Source: an uncultured Bacteroidia bacterium
GTDB lineage: Bacteria > Bacteroidota > Bacteroidia > Bacteroidales > Prolixibacteraceae
DNA length: 45,075 nucleotides
Assembly: GCA_903897145.1 (NCBI GenBank)
Contig: CAIUAN010000010.1
Span: forward strand, 1-45,075
Direction of reading: 5' to 3'
Part shown: one piece after another, positions 1 through 10,424 of the stretch
How positions within the stretch are numbered: the first letter of the stretch is position 1
Layout of the letters: every line of letters starts with the position of its first letter
Made by a program: the position numbers and the translations under genes
The notes under the pieces: model-generated
What the model saw: only the letters and a program-made list of their open reading frames with translations
What the model was told of the DNA's origin: nothing
Database searches by the model: none

Positions 1-1
1 A

Positions 2-721
2 ACACAGGGTCGGATAGCCATCACTCTGAGCGTTGGAGAGCAAACCGATGAGGTTTATAAAAGATGGTATGAGGCAGGTGCAAAACGCTATTTGTTGCGT
101 ATCGAAACAACAAATCCTTTGCTGTATCGATCCATTCATCCGCAAAATAAACTCCATAATTACTACCGTCGCCTCGATTGTCTCTACTCGCTAAAACGTA
201 TCGGCTACCAAACAGGGACTGGCGTTATGATTGGACTTCCTGGCCAAACTGTGGATGACCTAGCTGACGATCTTCTATTTTTTGAAGAATTTGGAATTGA
301 TATGGTTGGCATGGGTCCCTATCTTGAATCGGCAAATACTCCGCTTTTGGAATCACAAAACAAGACGTTGATTCCACTCCAACAACGCTACGAACTTTCA
401 TTGAAAATGATAGCAGCGCTAAGACTCTTAATGCGAGACATCAATATTGCCGCTACATCCGCTCTTCAAACCATTAACCCCTCTGGCAAAGAGTTCGGCT
501 TAAAAGTTGGTGCCAATGTGATTATGCCAAATCTGACACCCGCTATTTATGTGAACCGATATCTTCTCTATGACAATAAGCCGGTTATTACAGGTAATTT
601 GCCTGAGTACCTTCGTAATTTGGAAGCGAACCTTCAGCCACTAAATCTTCAACTTGGTTATGGAGAATCTGGTACCTCCCCATATTTTGAAAGTCGCAAA
701 CAATTTGAAGCAAATTGTTGA
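2..721 (+). CDS. hydE: HydE, [FeFe]-hydrogenase H-cluster radical SAM maturase (3' part)
   Basis: The reading frame is open from base 2 and its start lies outside the window, so about 239 C-terminal residues are seen. HydE is a radical SAM enzyme of the BioB-like group that helps build the diiron subcluster of [FeFe]-hydrogenase. The CxxxCxxC cluster motif must lie upstream. Visible family signs are the barrel strand motif TGTGVMIGLPGQT and the later GMGPYLESANTPL, which corresponds to the GxGPfxxxxxTPL signature of HydE and separates it from biotin synthase. The ending is normal (TGA). No HydF, HydG or hydrogenase gene lies in the window. HydE is the best call; the related PylB/BioB group is the alternative. 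Confidence 0.85.
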   Translation, partial: TQGRIAITLSVGEQTDEVYKRWYEAGAKRYLLRIETTNPLLYRSIHPQNKLHNYYRRLDCLYSLKRIGYQTGTGVMIGLPGQTVDDLADDLLFFEEFGIDMVGMGPYLESANTPLLESQNKTLIPLQQRYELSLKMIAALRLLMRDINIAATSALQTINPSGKEFGLKVGANVIMPNLTPAIYVNRYLLYDNKPVITGNLPEYLRNLEANLQPLNLQLGYGESGTSPYFESRKQFEANC

Positions 722-845
722 TCATTGAGAATAAGCCATCCTGTTCTTTCTTTCATACAATCTATAAATTTAAAAGAATTATGTTTAACTTTAGGGGAAT
801 TAGTGACGCTTGATTTTACAGTATTTACCCTAATAAATTCTAGTC

Positions 846-1739
846 ATGAACGCAATTATCTCACTCGTAGCACTTGTTTTATTTCTGTTTTTTCTCGCTG
901 GCATCCGAATCGTCCGTCCAACCCATCGGGCCTTAGTTGAACGTTTGGGTAAATATCACCGTTTTGCAGGTTATGGCTTTAATTGGATCATTCCATTTAT
1001 TGACGTGATGTATAAGATTAATATTACGGAGCAGATGATAAACGCGGAACCTCAAGAGATTATAACAAACGATAATTTGAATGCAAAGGTCGATGCTCAA
1101 GTTTATTTTAAGATCAAGTCGGATGAGCAGAGTGTGAAAAATTCGCAATACAATGTCAATAGCATCGAATATCAAATAGTGAATCTCGCCAGGACCACCT
1201 TGCGAAATATCATTGGAACCATGACTTTGAAATCTGCCAATAGCGAACGGGGAAAGATTAATAAGGAATTACATGGTACTTTGCTCGACGAGACGATGAA
1301 CTGGGGGATCGAAATTGTGCGCACCGAACTTAAAGAGATCGATCCACCGAAAGATGTGCAAGAGACCATGAATAAGATTGTGAAGGCTGAAAACGAAAAG
1401 ATTGCTGCAATAGATTTCGCGACCGCGACTGAGACAAAAGCAGATGGTGAGAAACGTGCCGAAATACGCCGAGCCGAAGGGATCAAGCAAGGTGAAATCC
1501 TGCGAGCAGAGGGCGAGGCACAGGCCATTCAACTTGTGAATGAGTCTGCCGAGAAATATTTCGTTGGGAATGCTCAACTCTTACGTCGTATCCAAGCCAT
1601 GGAGACATCACTGAAAGATAATTCAAAGATCGTGGTTCCGACAGGCTCCGATCTCGTGAATGTGATGGGTGAGATGGGTGGTGTGTTGCCGATTAATACG
1701 AAGAAAAATAAAACAGACCCAGATTCCGCTAAAAGCTAA
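846..1739 (+). CDS. SPFH/Band 7 (stomatin/paraslipin-like) membrane protein
   Basis: This 297-residue protein has one N-terminal membrane anchor (about residues 3-21), then a Band 7/SPFH domain (about 22-190), then a long Ala/Glu/Lys-rich coiled coil (about 165-240, with repeated RAEG and EKxAA units) typical of stomatins, paraslipins and QmcA. Family members oligomerise in membrane microdomains and are linked to membrane protein quality control. The ATG at 846 places the anchor at the very N-terminus. NfeD, the usual partner gene, is not adjacent: the next gene, comEC, is convergent and its stop lies only 4 bases away. The exact role is unknown. Confidence 0.9.
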   Translation: MNAIISLVALVLFLFFLAGIRIVRPTHRALVERLGKYHRFAGYGFNWIIPFIDVMYKINITEQMINAEPQEIITNDNLNAKVDAQVYFKIKSDEQSVKNSQYNVNSIEYQIVNLARTTLRNIIGTMTLKSANSERGKINKELHGTLLDETMNWGIEIVRTELKEIDPPKDVQETMNKIVKAENEKIAAIDFATATETKADGEKRAEIRRAEGIKQGEILRAEGEAQAIQLVNESAEKYFVGNAQLLRRIQAMETSLKDNSKIVVPTGSDLVNVMGEMGGVLPINTKKNKTDPDSAKS

Positions 1740-1743
1740 TTTT

Positions 1744-3861
1744 CTATTGACTGCTAAAATATCCAACCTTTAAATCCTTTGGAGCTCCAGTCGAGGTGAC
1801 TTGGAACTGAATATCCACCGAACCTCCATGCTCTGTGCTGAAATGCCGTGTATGGTTCTCTTCCGTGTCTGCTATCTGAAGTTTGCCGGGGCTTTGTTTT
1901 AATCTCGCGTCAACTACTATGGCATTCGGACAATAACGATTCAATAAGCCATAATCTAGCTTCCTTTTGCTAATGAGAATAATTAAATCAGCCGATGGTA
2001 ATCTCCTCCAGCTCGCTTCATTCATTACTTGGTTTCTGAAAATCCAGATTCTAAACCCGCTTAGATTTATAAAATCGCCCAAATGACTGAGTGAGCTGCT
2101 AAGTGCAAATATGGTGTCAGATAGATTAAAGATCCCCGATTTCAAAATCCCTCTATAGCCCTCATAAGGCTTTATGTAAGGTTTTAATTTGTCAGGACCA
2201 ATACTCGAGTCGGCACTGAGCCAATAAGTCGTTCTTGCTGCTGTAAATGCAATTAATGATCGTTGTGGTAAATTGAATACCACAACTTCATGGCGCGTTA
2301 ATTGATCCATTTGGGTTGCTACTCCAATTAAAAACAAGATGATTATGACAATTAGACCTAACCGAAGGTTGTTTATCTTCTTCGTGATCACAAATAGTGC
2401 AGTGGAAATTGCAACAACTATTATTAGCAACATAGTACTATCCGAGGGATACAACCCTTCGATGATCGAATAGGGTAGATGTTCAACAAAACGGACAGAA
2501 AATAGCATCCCTTGTCCCGCTAGGTCTAAGACACGTGTTAGCCAGATTCCTAAGATCGGAAACAATGGAGCTATAGCAAAGACAATAAATGAGAGGTATA
2601 AGATCAGTGTGACAAGGGGAATCACCATCAGGTTAGCAAGCAAAAACCAGGTTGGGAATTGATGGAAATAATGTAGTAGGAATGGTAAAGTGCCAATCTG
2701 AGCTGCCATCGAAACCGTTAACATAATCCATATCTGGTCAATTACCCAATATTTGCAATAAACAAGTCCATAGAGATATGGGTGAAAATAAACAATAGAC
2801 AATACGGCCAGATACGAAAGCTGAAATCCAACATCATAAATAAGAGCCGGATGATAGCATAATAGCACAAAGGCTGAAGCAGCAAGGGTGTTGTAGATAT
2901 TGGCATTCCGATTTAAACTCTTTCCAATAACAATAAACGAGAACATCACAGCAGCCCTTAGCACTGAAGCCGATAATCCGGTTATTAAGGCATATCCCCA
3001 AACGGCACCTAAAATAATTAGTGTTTGCAGAAAGATTCCCCATCTTTTGCGGTTCAAAAATCGTAACAGCACTTCAAGCACGACATAGATAATCGCTACG
3101 TTCATCCCCGATACAGCTAGCACATGTGTCACGCCGGTCTTTGAGAAACTTTGTGTCGTCTCGGGCTCTAATTCCTCGCGCGCTCCTAAGGCTACGGCTG
3201 AGACTAAATGTAAGGCTTCACCTTTAAGGCCGCAATTTTCTAAAATATGTATGAGTTGAGCTCGAATAACTATCGAATATTCGGCTAGGTTAGGCTTACT
3301 CTTTACTTTTAAAACATGATAATCGGTCGGTTTTATGAATAGTTTATAACCGAGATTATTTCGAAGGGCATAGGTTTGATAATCAAACTCAAAGGGATTG
3401 CCTGTCTTTTGAATGACTTCCGGCTTTCCCCTGAACCAAACAATTGTTCCTGGCTCAAGCTTTGGCATGCTGTCTGATTTTCCAAAATAAGCTAATACTC
3501 TCTGATCGGAATCAACAAGACGCACAATTGCTCGATATGATTTCTCTCTTTCAAGCGGATATTCATCAACTATTGCATAATATAGTCCATTAACAAAAGG
3601 CTTTGGTTGGTATCTTAAGGTCGTATTCGTGAAAAGACCAAAAAAGAAAAATGCCACAAATGCCACCAGACCGAAAAAAGATTTTTGTTTGAAATTGGCA
3701 TTTAATAGAAATGGCAGGGTTAAAATAGAGGCTAAACAGAGCCATAAAAATATCCATTTCCAGTCTGATTGGCAGTTTTCACCAGCTAATATTCCAATAC
3801 AAAAAGGGATAAGGACTCTGATAAATGGCGCACTTTTTAACTTATCTTTGAGGGAATTCAT
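1744..3861 (-). CDS. comEC: ComEC/Rec2-family DNA uptake channel protein
   Basis: A 705-residue polytopic inner membrane protein. Order: N-terminal membrane segments with an OB-like DUF4131 region (about 30-190), then the Competence domain (about 215-490) with the family motif HVLAVSGMNV at residues 246-255, followed by many hydrophobic helices. In competent bacteria this protein carries single-stranded DNA across the inner membrane. The last 190 residues occupy the place of the metallo-beta-lactamase domain but show no HxHxDH metal motif, so that domain looks degenerate, and the protein is shorter than long-form ComEC. A -7-like TAACTTTA (minus strand, near 3885) lies just upstream of the ATG. 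Confidence 0.88.
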   Translation of the reverse strand: MNSLKDKLKSAPFIRVLIPFCIGILAGENCQSDWKWIFLWLCLASILTLPFLLNANFKQKSFFGLVAFVAFFFFGLFTNTTLRYQPKPFVNGLYYAIVDEYPLEREKSYRAIVRLVDSDQRVLAYFGKSDSMPKLEPGTIVWFRGKPEVIQKTGNPFEFDYQTYALRNNLGYKLFIKPTDYHVLKVKSKPNLAEYSIVIRAQLIHILENCGLKGEALHLVSAVALGAREELEPETTQSFSKTGVTHVLAVSGMNVAIIYVVLEVLLRFLNRKRWGIFLQTLIILGAVWGYALITGLSASVLRAAVMFSFIVIGKSLNRNANIYNTLAASAFVLLCYHPALIYDVGFQLSYLAVLSIVYFHPYLYGLVYCKYWVIDQIWIMLTVSMAAQIGTLPFLLHYFHQFPTWFLLANLMVIPLVTLILYLSFIVFAIAPLFPILGIWLTRVLDLAGQGMLFSVRFVEHLPYSIIEGLYPSDSTMLLIIVVAISTALFVITKKINNLRLGLIVIIILFLIGVATQMDQLTRHEVVVFNLPQRSLIAFTAARTTYWLSADSSIGPDKLKPYIKPYEGYRGILKSGIFNLSDTIFALSSSLSHLGDFINLSGFRIWIFRNQVMNEASWRRLPSADLIILISKRKLDYGLLNRYCPNAIVVDARLKQSPGKLQIADTEENHTRHFSTEHGGSVDIQFQVTSTGAPKDLKVGYFSSQ

Positions 3862-3947
3862 ACCATGGGTAAGTCTTAGAATAAAGTTACAGGAATTAAA
3901 TTTAAAATGTGAAAAAAACCAATTTTGGTTTGACTTGTTGTTAGATT

Positions 3948-5966
3948 ATGAAAAAGCAAAATAGGTTGTCAATGGCTAGTAGCCCATACTTAAAGCAACA
4001 TGCAGATAATCCTGTAGACTGGTTTGAATGGGGTGAAGAAGCGCTGTTAAAGGCGAAGATTGAAAATAAACCATTGATTATCAGCATTGGTTATGCGGCC
4101 TGTCATTGGTGTCATGTGATGGCAAATGAGTCGTTTATGAACGAGGAGATTGCAACTTGGATGAATACTCACTTCATATGCATCAAGATAGATAGGGAAG
4201 AAAGACCCGATATTGATCGAATCTATATGGAAGCAGCGCAGCTTCTAAGTGGCCGTGGCGGATGGCCACTTAACGCTTTTGCACTTCCTGATGGTCGACC
4301 ATTTTATGCGGCAACTTATTTTCCTCCCGACCAATGGCTCGACGCTCTCAATCAATTAAGTCATCTGTATTCAACTGATTATCCTCGACTAGAACTGGCA
4401 GCCGAAGGGTTAACGGAAGGTATTCGAAGTAATTCGTTTGTTGAATTAGTTGATTCAACGCCTTTTGAACGAACAGAATATCAGGCATCTTATCAGGCAC
4501 ATATTCGAAAAATTGATTTTGAATTAGGCGGATATTTAGGAGCTCCCAAATTTATGATGCCCACTGGATTGGAGTTTTTGCTACAATATCATCACCTCAC
4601 CAATGGCCCACTAGCTCTCGAGGCTGTTGGCGTCTCTTTGGCTGCGATGGCTCAAGGAGGTATTTACGATCAGATTGGTGGAGGCTTCGCTCGTTATTCA
4701 ACCGATGAAAATTGGCTGGTTCCCCATTTTGAGAAGATGCTATATGACAACGCACAGCTGATTAGTCTCTATGCACATGCTTATCAAGTAACTCAAAAGC
4801 CGCTATATGCTGAGATCATAACTCAAACTATTGCATTTCTAGAACGTGAAATGAGGCATTCTAATGGAGGTTTTTATGCCGCGATTGATGCAGATAGCGA
4901 GCATGAAGAGGGAAAATTTTATGTCTGGACAAAGGAAGAGATTGAATCAATTATTGATCCTCAAGATCTTAAGTTGATCCTTCGATTTTATCAGATTTCA
5001 GACTTTGGTAACTGGGAGGAGCAAAAAAATATTCTTCATTACAAAGAGCCTAAAGCCGATTTTGCTGCAAAAAATAACCTCTCTCTAGAGTCGTTTCAAC
5101 ACATTCTTTCCAAAGCGAATAAAGCTTTGTTGGAGCATCGAAACCAACGTATCCGACCAGCTACGGATGATAAAATCCTTACCTCCTGGAATGCTTTGAT
5201 GATTACAGGATATGTCAATGCCTATAAGGCTTTAGGTGAGCCATTTTATTTAATAGAGGCATTAAAAACAGCTCAATTCTTGGCCGAGAGAATGGTCGCG
5301 TCTTCAGGTATCTTATATCGAGTTTTCAAAGATGAAAAAGTCACGGTTGAGGCATTTTTAGACGATTACGCCTTGTTTGCCGAGGCATCTCTTAATCTTT
5401 ATGAGGTGACCTTTGATTTGAAGTGGCTTTCGCTAAGTGAACAGCTTGTTACGCAGATATGGGACCACTTTATTGATCCCCCCAACCATCTTTTTTATTA
5501 CACCTCAGACCAATCTGAAGAGCTTATTGCGCGTAAACATGAGACTTCAGACAATGTAATTCCTGCATCTAATTCTGTTACTGCCCATGTTTTATATCGA
5601 CTAGGAACACTAACCGAGCAACAGCAGTATATTCATATGGCTTCCCAGATGGGACTTAATTTAAAGAGTGAGATTTTGAACCATGGCGCTTATTACGCAA
5701 ACTGGGCCATGCTCCTTGGGCGTCTGACTTATCCAAAAGTTGAGGTTGCAATTTTGGGTTCAGAATCGCTCTCTTTAGCACATGAATTACAACGAAATTA
5801 CCTTCCGACTGTCTGTTTTGCTGGCGGAAAGCAAGAAGATTTGCCGCTTCTCAAACACCGACTGGTTCAGGAACGTACCGTCGTCTATGTCTGCAAGGAC
5901 CAAGTCTGCAGTTTGCCTGTTTCGAGTGCCGACATGGCCTTGGGATTGTTACGTGCAAGTCAATAG
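3948..5966 (+). CDS. Thioredoxin-domain protein of the YyaL/SPATA20 (DUF255) family
   Basis: A 672-residue soluble protein without a signal peptide. The N-terminal DUF255 thioredoxin-like domain (about 5-165) contains the characteristic [14 protein letters not shown], the redox motif C52-H-W-C55 and DREERPDID. The remainder is an (alpha/alpha)6-barrel-like region resembling N-acylglucosamine 2-epimerases and cellobiose epimerases. Length and architecture match the family closely. The biochemical function is not established; a redox or sugar-related role is inference. The chosen start is the first ATG; a second ATG at 3972 (before ASSPYLK) is possible. It is divergent from comEC with an 86-base gap. 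Confidence 0.92.
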   Translation: MKKQNRLSMASSPYLKQHADNPVDWFEWGEEALLKAKIENKPLIISIGYAACHWCHVMANESFMNEEIATWMNTHFICIKIDREERPDIDRIYMEAAQLLSGRGGWPLNAFALPDGRPFYAATYFPPDQWLDALNQLSHLYSTDYPRLELAAEGLTEGIRSNSFVELVDSTPFERTEYQASYQAHIRKIDFELGGYLGAPKFMMPTGLEFLLQYHHLTNGPLALEAVGVSLAAMAQGGIYDQIGGGFARYSTDENWLVPHFEKMLYDNAQLISLYAHAYQVTQKPLYAEIITQTIAFLEREMRHSNGGFYAAIDADSEHEEGKFYVWTKEEIESIIDPQDLKLILRFYQISDFGNWEEQKNILHYKEPKADFAAKNNLSLESFQHILSKANKALLEHRNQRIRPATDDKILTSWNALMITGYVNAYKALGEPFYLIEALKTAQFLAERMVASSGILYRVFKDEKVTVEAFLDDYALFAEASLNLYEVTFDLKWLSLSEQLVTQIWDHFIDPPNHLFYYTSDQSEELIARKHETSDNVIPASNSVTAHVLYRLGTLTEQQQYIHMASQMGLNLKSEILNHGAYYANWAMLLGRLTYPKVEVAILGSESLSLAHELQRNYLPTVCFAGGKQEDLPLLKHRLVQERTVVYVCKDQVCSLPVSSADMALGLLRASQ

Positions 5967-6020
5967 TTAAATCATTTTGATTTTTTTCGGTTCGTCTCGT
6001 AGCTCTAATTGAGGGTTTTT

Positions 6021-6028
6021 TATCTTTG
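6021..6028 (+). promoter_or_regulatory. -7 box TATCTTTG upstream of the GH127 gene
   Basis: TATCTTTG matches the Bacteroidota housekeeping -7 consensus TAnnTTTG exactly and lies 64 bases before the ATG at 6093. No TTTG is found at the ideal 19-21 base distance upstream; the nearest T-rich run is about 28 bases away. Confidence 0.5.
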
Positions 6029-6092
6029 TGTGTAAATCCATTGAATGCCTTTGGAACCTGCAAAACCTAACCTACTATTCCATTGACCTATT

Positions 6093-8156
6093 ATGCTAAA
6101 AATTAGTGCCTCCATTTGCATTATCCTATTGTTATTCTCTTGTATTTCTCCAATTTCTGCTAATGCACAATCAGATCGATCACGCATCGTAATGCTTGAT
6201 CGACCTATTCTCGAGACAGCTAACTTAAACTATCTCGGAAATCGCAAACCTCTTCAGCCGTTGAATTTTATTAAACTTCCAGTTGTGGCTATAAAACCGG
6301 ATGGCTGGCTGAAAAAGACATTGGAATTGCAGCGCGACGGCCTATCTGGACACCTTGGTGAGATTAGCGCTTGGCTGAATAAGAAAAATAATGCATGGCT
6401 AAATGCTGGAGGTCAATATGGTTGGGAAGAGCTCCCATACTGGCTAAAAGGATATGGTAATTTGGCCTATATTCTTAACGATTCATCCATGATTGCTGAG
6501 ACCAAAATATGGATTGAGGCTGTTTTAAATAGTGTTCAGTCAGACGGTTATTTTGGTCCGACAACACTTCGAAAAGGCCGAAAAGATCTCTGGGCGAATA
6601 TGATCATGCTTTGGGCGCTTCAGTCTTACTATGAATACTCAGGTGACAAAAGAGTCATTTCCTTAATGACCAACTATTTTAAATGGCAGTTAACGGTTCC
6701 TGATGCAGCTTTCTTAAAAGACTATTGGGAGAACAGTCGAGCAGGCGATAATTTGCTTAGCGTTTATTGGTTGTATAATATAACTGGTGACTCATTCTTA
6801 TTACAACTCGGAGACAAGATACATCGCAATACCGCCAACTGGATGGATAAATCGTGGCTTCCAAATTGGCATAATGTAAATGTGGCGCAATGTTTCAGAG
6901 AACCTGCGACCTATTCGATGCAAACTGGGGATCCTCAGATGTTACAGGCATCTTATACGGTGTTTAATTTAATCCGACGTATCTATGGACAAGTTCCAGG
7001 TGGAATGTTTGGTTCCGATGAAAATGCTCGCATGGGATATATCGATCCACGTCAAGGGACCGAAACATGCGGATTTGTTGAGCAAATGTCTTCCGATGAG
7101 ATAATGCTCCGAATTTCTGGAGATCCATTTTGGGCCGAAAATGCCGAAAATGTAGCCTTTAACTCCTATCCAGCTGCATTGATGCCCGATTTCAAAGCAC
7201 TTCGCTATATCACCTGCCCGAATGAGGTGGTCAGTGATTCCAAAGACCACAGTCCTGGGATTCAAAACGAAGGTCCTTTTTTAGCTATGAACCCTTTTAG
7301 CAGTCGCTGTTGTCAACATAATCACGCTCAAGGATGGCCCTATTATGTCGAGCATCTTGCATTGGCTACTCCAGATAATGGCGTGGCTGTTGCTTTGTAT
7401 GGCGCTTGTACGGTAAATGTACGTGTTGCAAATAATATTCCTGTCACAATTAAAGAACAGACGAATTACCCTTTTGAGGAGGCTGTGAGTTTTCACTTAA
7501 ATACAACGAAAGAGGTGACCTTCCCACTCTATTTAAGGATTCCTTCTTGGTGCAAGAATGGCTCCGTGAAAATTAATGGAGTGGTGCAATCTACGAAACT
7601 CGAGCCAGGTAAATACGCGATGATTCAGCGTAAATGGAGTAATGAAGATGTTGTGTCACTTGATCTACCGATGGAACTGTCACTGAAAACATGGCAGTTG
7701 AACAAGAATAGCGTCTCAGTTAATTACGGACCACTGACCATGTCTCTTAAGATTAAAGAGCGCTATGATAAGCTGGATAGTAAGAGTGCTGTTATTGGTG
7801 ATTCGAAATGGCAGGAGGGGGCTGATGCCTCTAAGTGGCCTACTTTTGAGATTTATCCAGAGTCAGCTTGGAATTATACACTCCGATTGGATAAAAACTT
7901 CCCCTTGAAAGGACTTACGGTGATAAAGAAGCCATGGGTGAAGAATTCATTCCCATTTACTGTTGGATCAGTGCCCATTGAAGTTCATGCGAAGGGTCAA
8001 CGAATCCCATCTTGGGGAATTGATGAGTATGGATTATGTGGCATCTTGCCAGATGCAAATGCACCGATAGATGAAAAGGTTGAGGATATTGTCTTAATCC
8101 CAATGGGTGCTGCACGATTACGGATTTCGGCTTTCCCAACGACAGTAGGGAATTAA
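6093..8156 (+). CDS. Secreted GH127-like glycoside hydrolase (DUF1680, beta-L-arabinofuranosidase family)
   Basis: A 687-residue protein with a signal peptide (hydrophobic core about 8-20, cleavage near SANA-Q26). The body is the DUF1680/GH127 (alpha/alpha)6 barrel. Family landmarks are a glutamate and cysteine in GTETCG (E324, C326) and the vicinal cysteines C406-C407 in SRCCQHNHAQG. In characterised GH127 arabinofuranosidases such residues form a zinc-thiolate site with a cysteine nucleophile. A beta-sandwich C-terminus follows. It probably removes sugar residues from plant or microbial glycans in the periplasm or outside. The related families GH146 and other DUF1680 groups cannot be excluded, so the substrate is unknown. 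No SusC/SusD pair is nearby, so this is not an obvious polysaccharide utilisation locus. Confidence 0.87.
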   Translation: MLKISASICIILLLFSCISPISANAQSDRSRIVMLDRPILETANLNYLGNRKPLQPLNFIKLPVVAIKPDGWLKKTLELQRDGLSGHLGEISAWLNKKNNAWLNAGGQYGWEELPYWLKGYGNLAYILNDSSMIAETKIWIEAVLNSVQSDGYFGPTTLRKGRKDLWANMIMLWALQSYYEYSGDKRVISLMTNYFKWQLTVPDAAFLKDYWENSRAGDNLLSVYWLYNITGDSFLLQLGDKIHRNTANWMDKSWLPNWHNVNVAQCFREPATYSMQTGDPQMLQASYTVFNLIRRIYGQVPGGMFGSDENARMGYIDPRQGTETCGFVEQMSSDEIMLRISGDPFWAENAENVAFNSYPAALMPDFKALRYITCPNEVVSDSKDHSPGIQNEGPFLAMNPFSSRCCQHNHAQGWPYYVEHLALATPDNGVAVALYGACTVNVRVANNIPVTIKEQTNYPFEEAVSFHLNTTKEVTFPLYLRIPSWCKNGSVKINGVVQSTKLEPGKYAMIQRKWSNEDVVSLDLPMELSLKTWQLNKNSVSVNYGPLTMSLKIKERYDKLDSKSAVIGDSKWQEGADASKWPTFEIYPESAWNYTLRLDKNFPLKGLTVIKKPWVKNSFPFTVGSVPIEVHAKGQRIPSWGIDEYGLCGILPDANAPIDEKVEDIVLIPMGAARLRISAFPTTVGN

Positions 8157-8183
8157 TCAGGTGATACTTAAAATTTCAACTTC

Positions 8184-10373
8184 TTATTTAAGGTTCTCTT
8201 TCAAGAAATTGTCGAACATCGTGTAGAGGTGCATAGAGGTGTTTCCGCCTCTGATGCCATGATTGCGATTTGCATACGACATGCTCTGAAACTGCACGCC
8301 AGCCTGAACCATTGCCTCTTGAAATTCAACAGCATTCTGATAATGTACATTGTCATCAGCCATGCCATGAACCACAAGAAGCTTTCCTTTAATCCCTTTG
8401 GCTAGGGTAATCGGCGAATTATCGTCATAGCCTTCCGGATTCTGACTAGGCAAGCCTAAATAACGTTCGGTATAAATGGTGTCATAAAAACGAAAGTTTG
8501 TAACTGCTGCAATTGCTATTCCTGCTTTAAAAACATCGCCTCCTTTAGCAAGACATAGATCCACTACTGTGGCGCCAAAGCTCCATCCCCAGATGGCGAT
8601 ATTTTTGCCATCAACAAATGGAAGTGTGGCAATATATTTAGCCCCTTCTATCTGATCGTCTGACTCATATTTGCCAAGTTGTCCATAGGTGCATTTTCTG
8701 AATTCTTCCCCCCGTGCTCCAGTGCCTCGACCATCAAAGCAGACTACTAAATAACCATTCTCGGCTATGTAGTTTTCCCAACCAATACTATATTGGTCAA
8801 GCACCTTTTGGCTATTTGGTCCGCTATATTGCGTCATCAAGACCGGATATCTTTTAGAAGGATCAAAATCAGATGGTTTAATCATCCACCCATTCAGTGT
8901 TTCACCGGTTGAATTGTTAAATGTGATAAACTCTTTACCCGGGATCTTCCGATCGGATTCAACCACTTTTAAAGCGTTGTTTTCTTTTAATACTCTCAAT
9001 TGCTTTCCTGTAATATCATGCAAAGTCGACTCCAACGGGGTAGTGAGCGTTGAATAGTCGTTGACGTAATATTTGAAGGTGCTACTAAACGAAACGGAGT
9101 TGGTCCCTTTCTTGGTCGTTAATTGAATTTTTTTCTTTAGATCCAGGCTAACTCCATAAACCTCACGCTGAAGTGGAGAGACGGCAGCTGCTTGATAATA
9201 GAAAATCTTACTTGCGTTATCATACCCGTAATATTTCAAAACATCAAACTTGCCTTTGGTAAGCTGAGTTATTCTAACGCCGCTGGTATCATAGAGGTAA
9301 AGGTGTTTGTAGCCATCTTGCTCGCTTAATATTACAAAGCTTTTGTCATCAGAAAGGAATGTGAAATTGTCCAAGAAGTCAGTCTCGATGTAACGTTTGT
9401 TTTTTTCGGTGTAGATCAGTCTCGCGTCGCCGCTATGTGAGTTCGCGAAAAAAAGTTCGGCCTTATTTTGGAGCCTGTTAACCTTGAATATGCCCAGGTT
9501 TTTTCCCGAGTAGGTCCAGCTAATCTTTGGAACGTAATAGTCTTTGTCGTTTCCAAGATCCATCTCAATATTTTGACCTGCCTTGATGTCATAAACCCAA
9601 ACCGATACAGCTGCATTTCTCTCTCCAGCCTTGGGATATTTATACCTGAATTCATTCGGATAAAGCGCATTTTCTGACTTTGTAGGATTTGATCCTTTAT
9701 AGAGTGTAAATCCAAATGAGGGAACTTCCGACTCGTCAAACTTTAAATAAGCCACTTGTTTGCTGTCAGGCGACCATTCAAAGCCTCTGATAAATTCAAA
9801 TTCCTCTTCATAAACCCAGTCTGGAACGCCATTGATGATTTTATTCACTTCGCCATCGATGGTCATCTGACGTTCAGTGCCAAAACGTAAGCTCTTGACA
9901 AACAGATTGTTGTTTCGAACGAATGCAACACGTTCGCCATCTGGTGACAAGGTTGCCACTTGCTGTCTTCCCTCAGACAGGCGAGTGAGCTCTTTGGTGA
10001 TTAAATTATAGACAAAATAGATTGCTGTAAATGATCTTCGATAGATTGATTTTCTGTTGCTTAATAAAAGCACCTTCGTTTCGTCGGCACTAAAGGTATA
10101 TTCGCTAATGGAAGTAAGAGAATCGTTTTTAAGGGATTTAATATCAAGAACCACAGACACTTTTAGTCCTGTTTTATAGCTGTATTTAACGATCTCTTTT
10201 CCCCCGTTTTCAAGCAAAGTATAGTTTAGACCATCCTTTGTGGAGGCTAATCCAGTCACAGCTGTTTGTCTGAAAGTTCCTTTAGTTAATAGTTCTTCTA
10301 AAGATATTTTTTGAGCATAAAGCGAGCTGCAGCCAATGAAAAAAAGAAATAAAAGGATGGTGATTCTGCGCAT
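8184..10373 (-). CDS. Secreted S9 family dipeptidyl peptidase (DPP-IV type)
   Basis: A 729-residue protein with a signal peptide (residues 1-20, ending SLYA-Q). The N-terminal beta-propeller (about 40-480) carries the DPP-IV hallmark DWVYEEEF (residues 185-192), whose glutamates bind the substrate N-terminus. The C-terminal alpha/beta hydrolase has the triad Ser598 in GWSFG, Asp673 in HGMADDNVH and His705 in NRNHGI. It is expected to release Xaa-Pro/Ala dipeptides from peptides in the periplasm, feeding amino acid fermentation. All catalytic residues are present. A GC just before SS gives a weak lipobox look (FIGC), but signal peptidase I cleavage is more likely. It is convergent with the GH127 gene and divergent from thrS. 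Confidence 0.93.
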   Translation of the reverse strand: MRRITILLFLFFIGCSSLYAQKISLEELLTKGTFRQTAVTGLASTKDGLNYTLLENGGKEIVKYSYKTGLKVSVVLDIKSLKNDSLTSISEYTFSADETKVLLLSNRKSIYRRSFTAIYFVYNLITKELTRLSEGRQQVATLSPDGERVAFVRNNNLFVKSLRFGTERQMTIDGEVNKIINGVPDWVYEEEFEFIRGFEWSPDSKQVAYLKFDESEVPSFGFTLYKGSNPTKSENALYPNEFRYKYPKAGERNAAVSVWVYDIKAGQNIEMDLGNDKDYYVPKISWTYSGKNLGIFKVNRLQNKAELFFANSHSGDARLIYTEKNKRYIETDFLDNFTFLSDDKSFVILSEQDGYKHLYLYDTSGVRITQLTKGKFDVLKYYGYDNASKIFYYQAAAVSPLQREVYGVSLDLKKKIQLTTKKGTNSVSFSSTFKYYVNDYSTLTTPLESTLHDITGKQLRVLKENNALKVVESDRKIPGKEFITFNNSTGETLNGWMIKPSDFDPSKRYPVLMTQYSGPNSQKVLDQYSIGWENYIAENGYLVVCFDGRGTGARGEEFRKCTYGQLGKYESDDQIEGAKYIATLPFVDGKNIAIWGWSFGATVVDLCLAKGGDVFKAGIAIAAVTNFRFYDTIYTERYLGLPSQNPEGYDDNSPITLAKGIKGKLLVVHGMADDNVHYQNAVEFQEAMVQAGVQFQSMSYANRNHGIRGGNTSMHLYTMFDNFLKENLK

Positions 10374-10400
10374 GATAGAGGATGTTAATGCTTATTTATT

Positions 10401-10424
10401 CCTCAAAAATATTAAATTTTGAGG
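10401..10424. promoter_or_regulatory. Palindrome overlapping a -7 box in front of the S9 peptidase gene
   Basis: CCTCAAAA (10401-10408) and TTTTGAGG (10417-10424) form a perfect 8-bp inverted repeat with an 8-base spacer. Read on the minus strand, its first arm contains TATTTTTG (10411-10404), a match to TAnnTTTG, about 30 bases before the peptidase ATG. TTTG at 10438-10435 (minus) could be the -33 element, although the 23-base spacing is long. Confidence 0.4.

Noticed and set aside
725-940. Plus-strand ORF after hydE
   Set aside because: It overlaps the start of the SPFH gene in another frame, has no ATG with support and no recognisable protein features.
9416-9739. Antisense and shifted ORFs inside the S9 peptidase gene
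   Set aside because: They lie fully within a gene with complete catalytic motifs and have no family features; they are shadows of its codon use. The same holds for the shadow ORFs in comEC, thrS and the RND genes.
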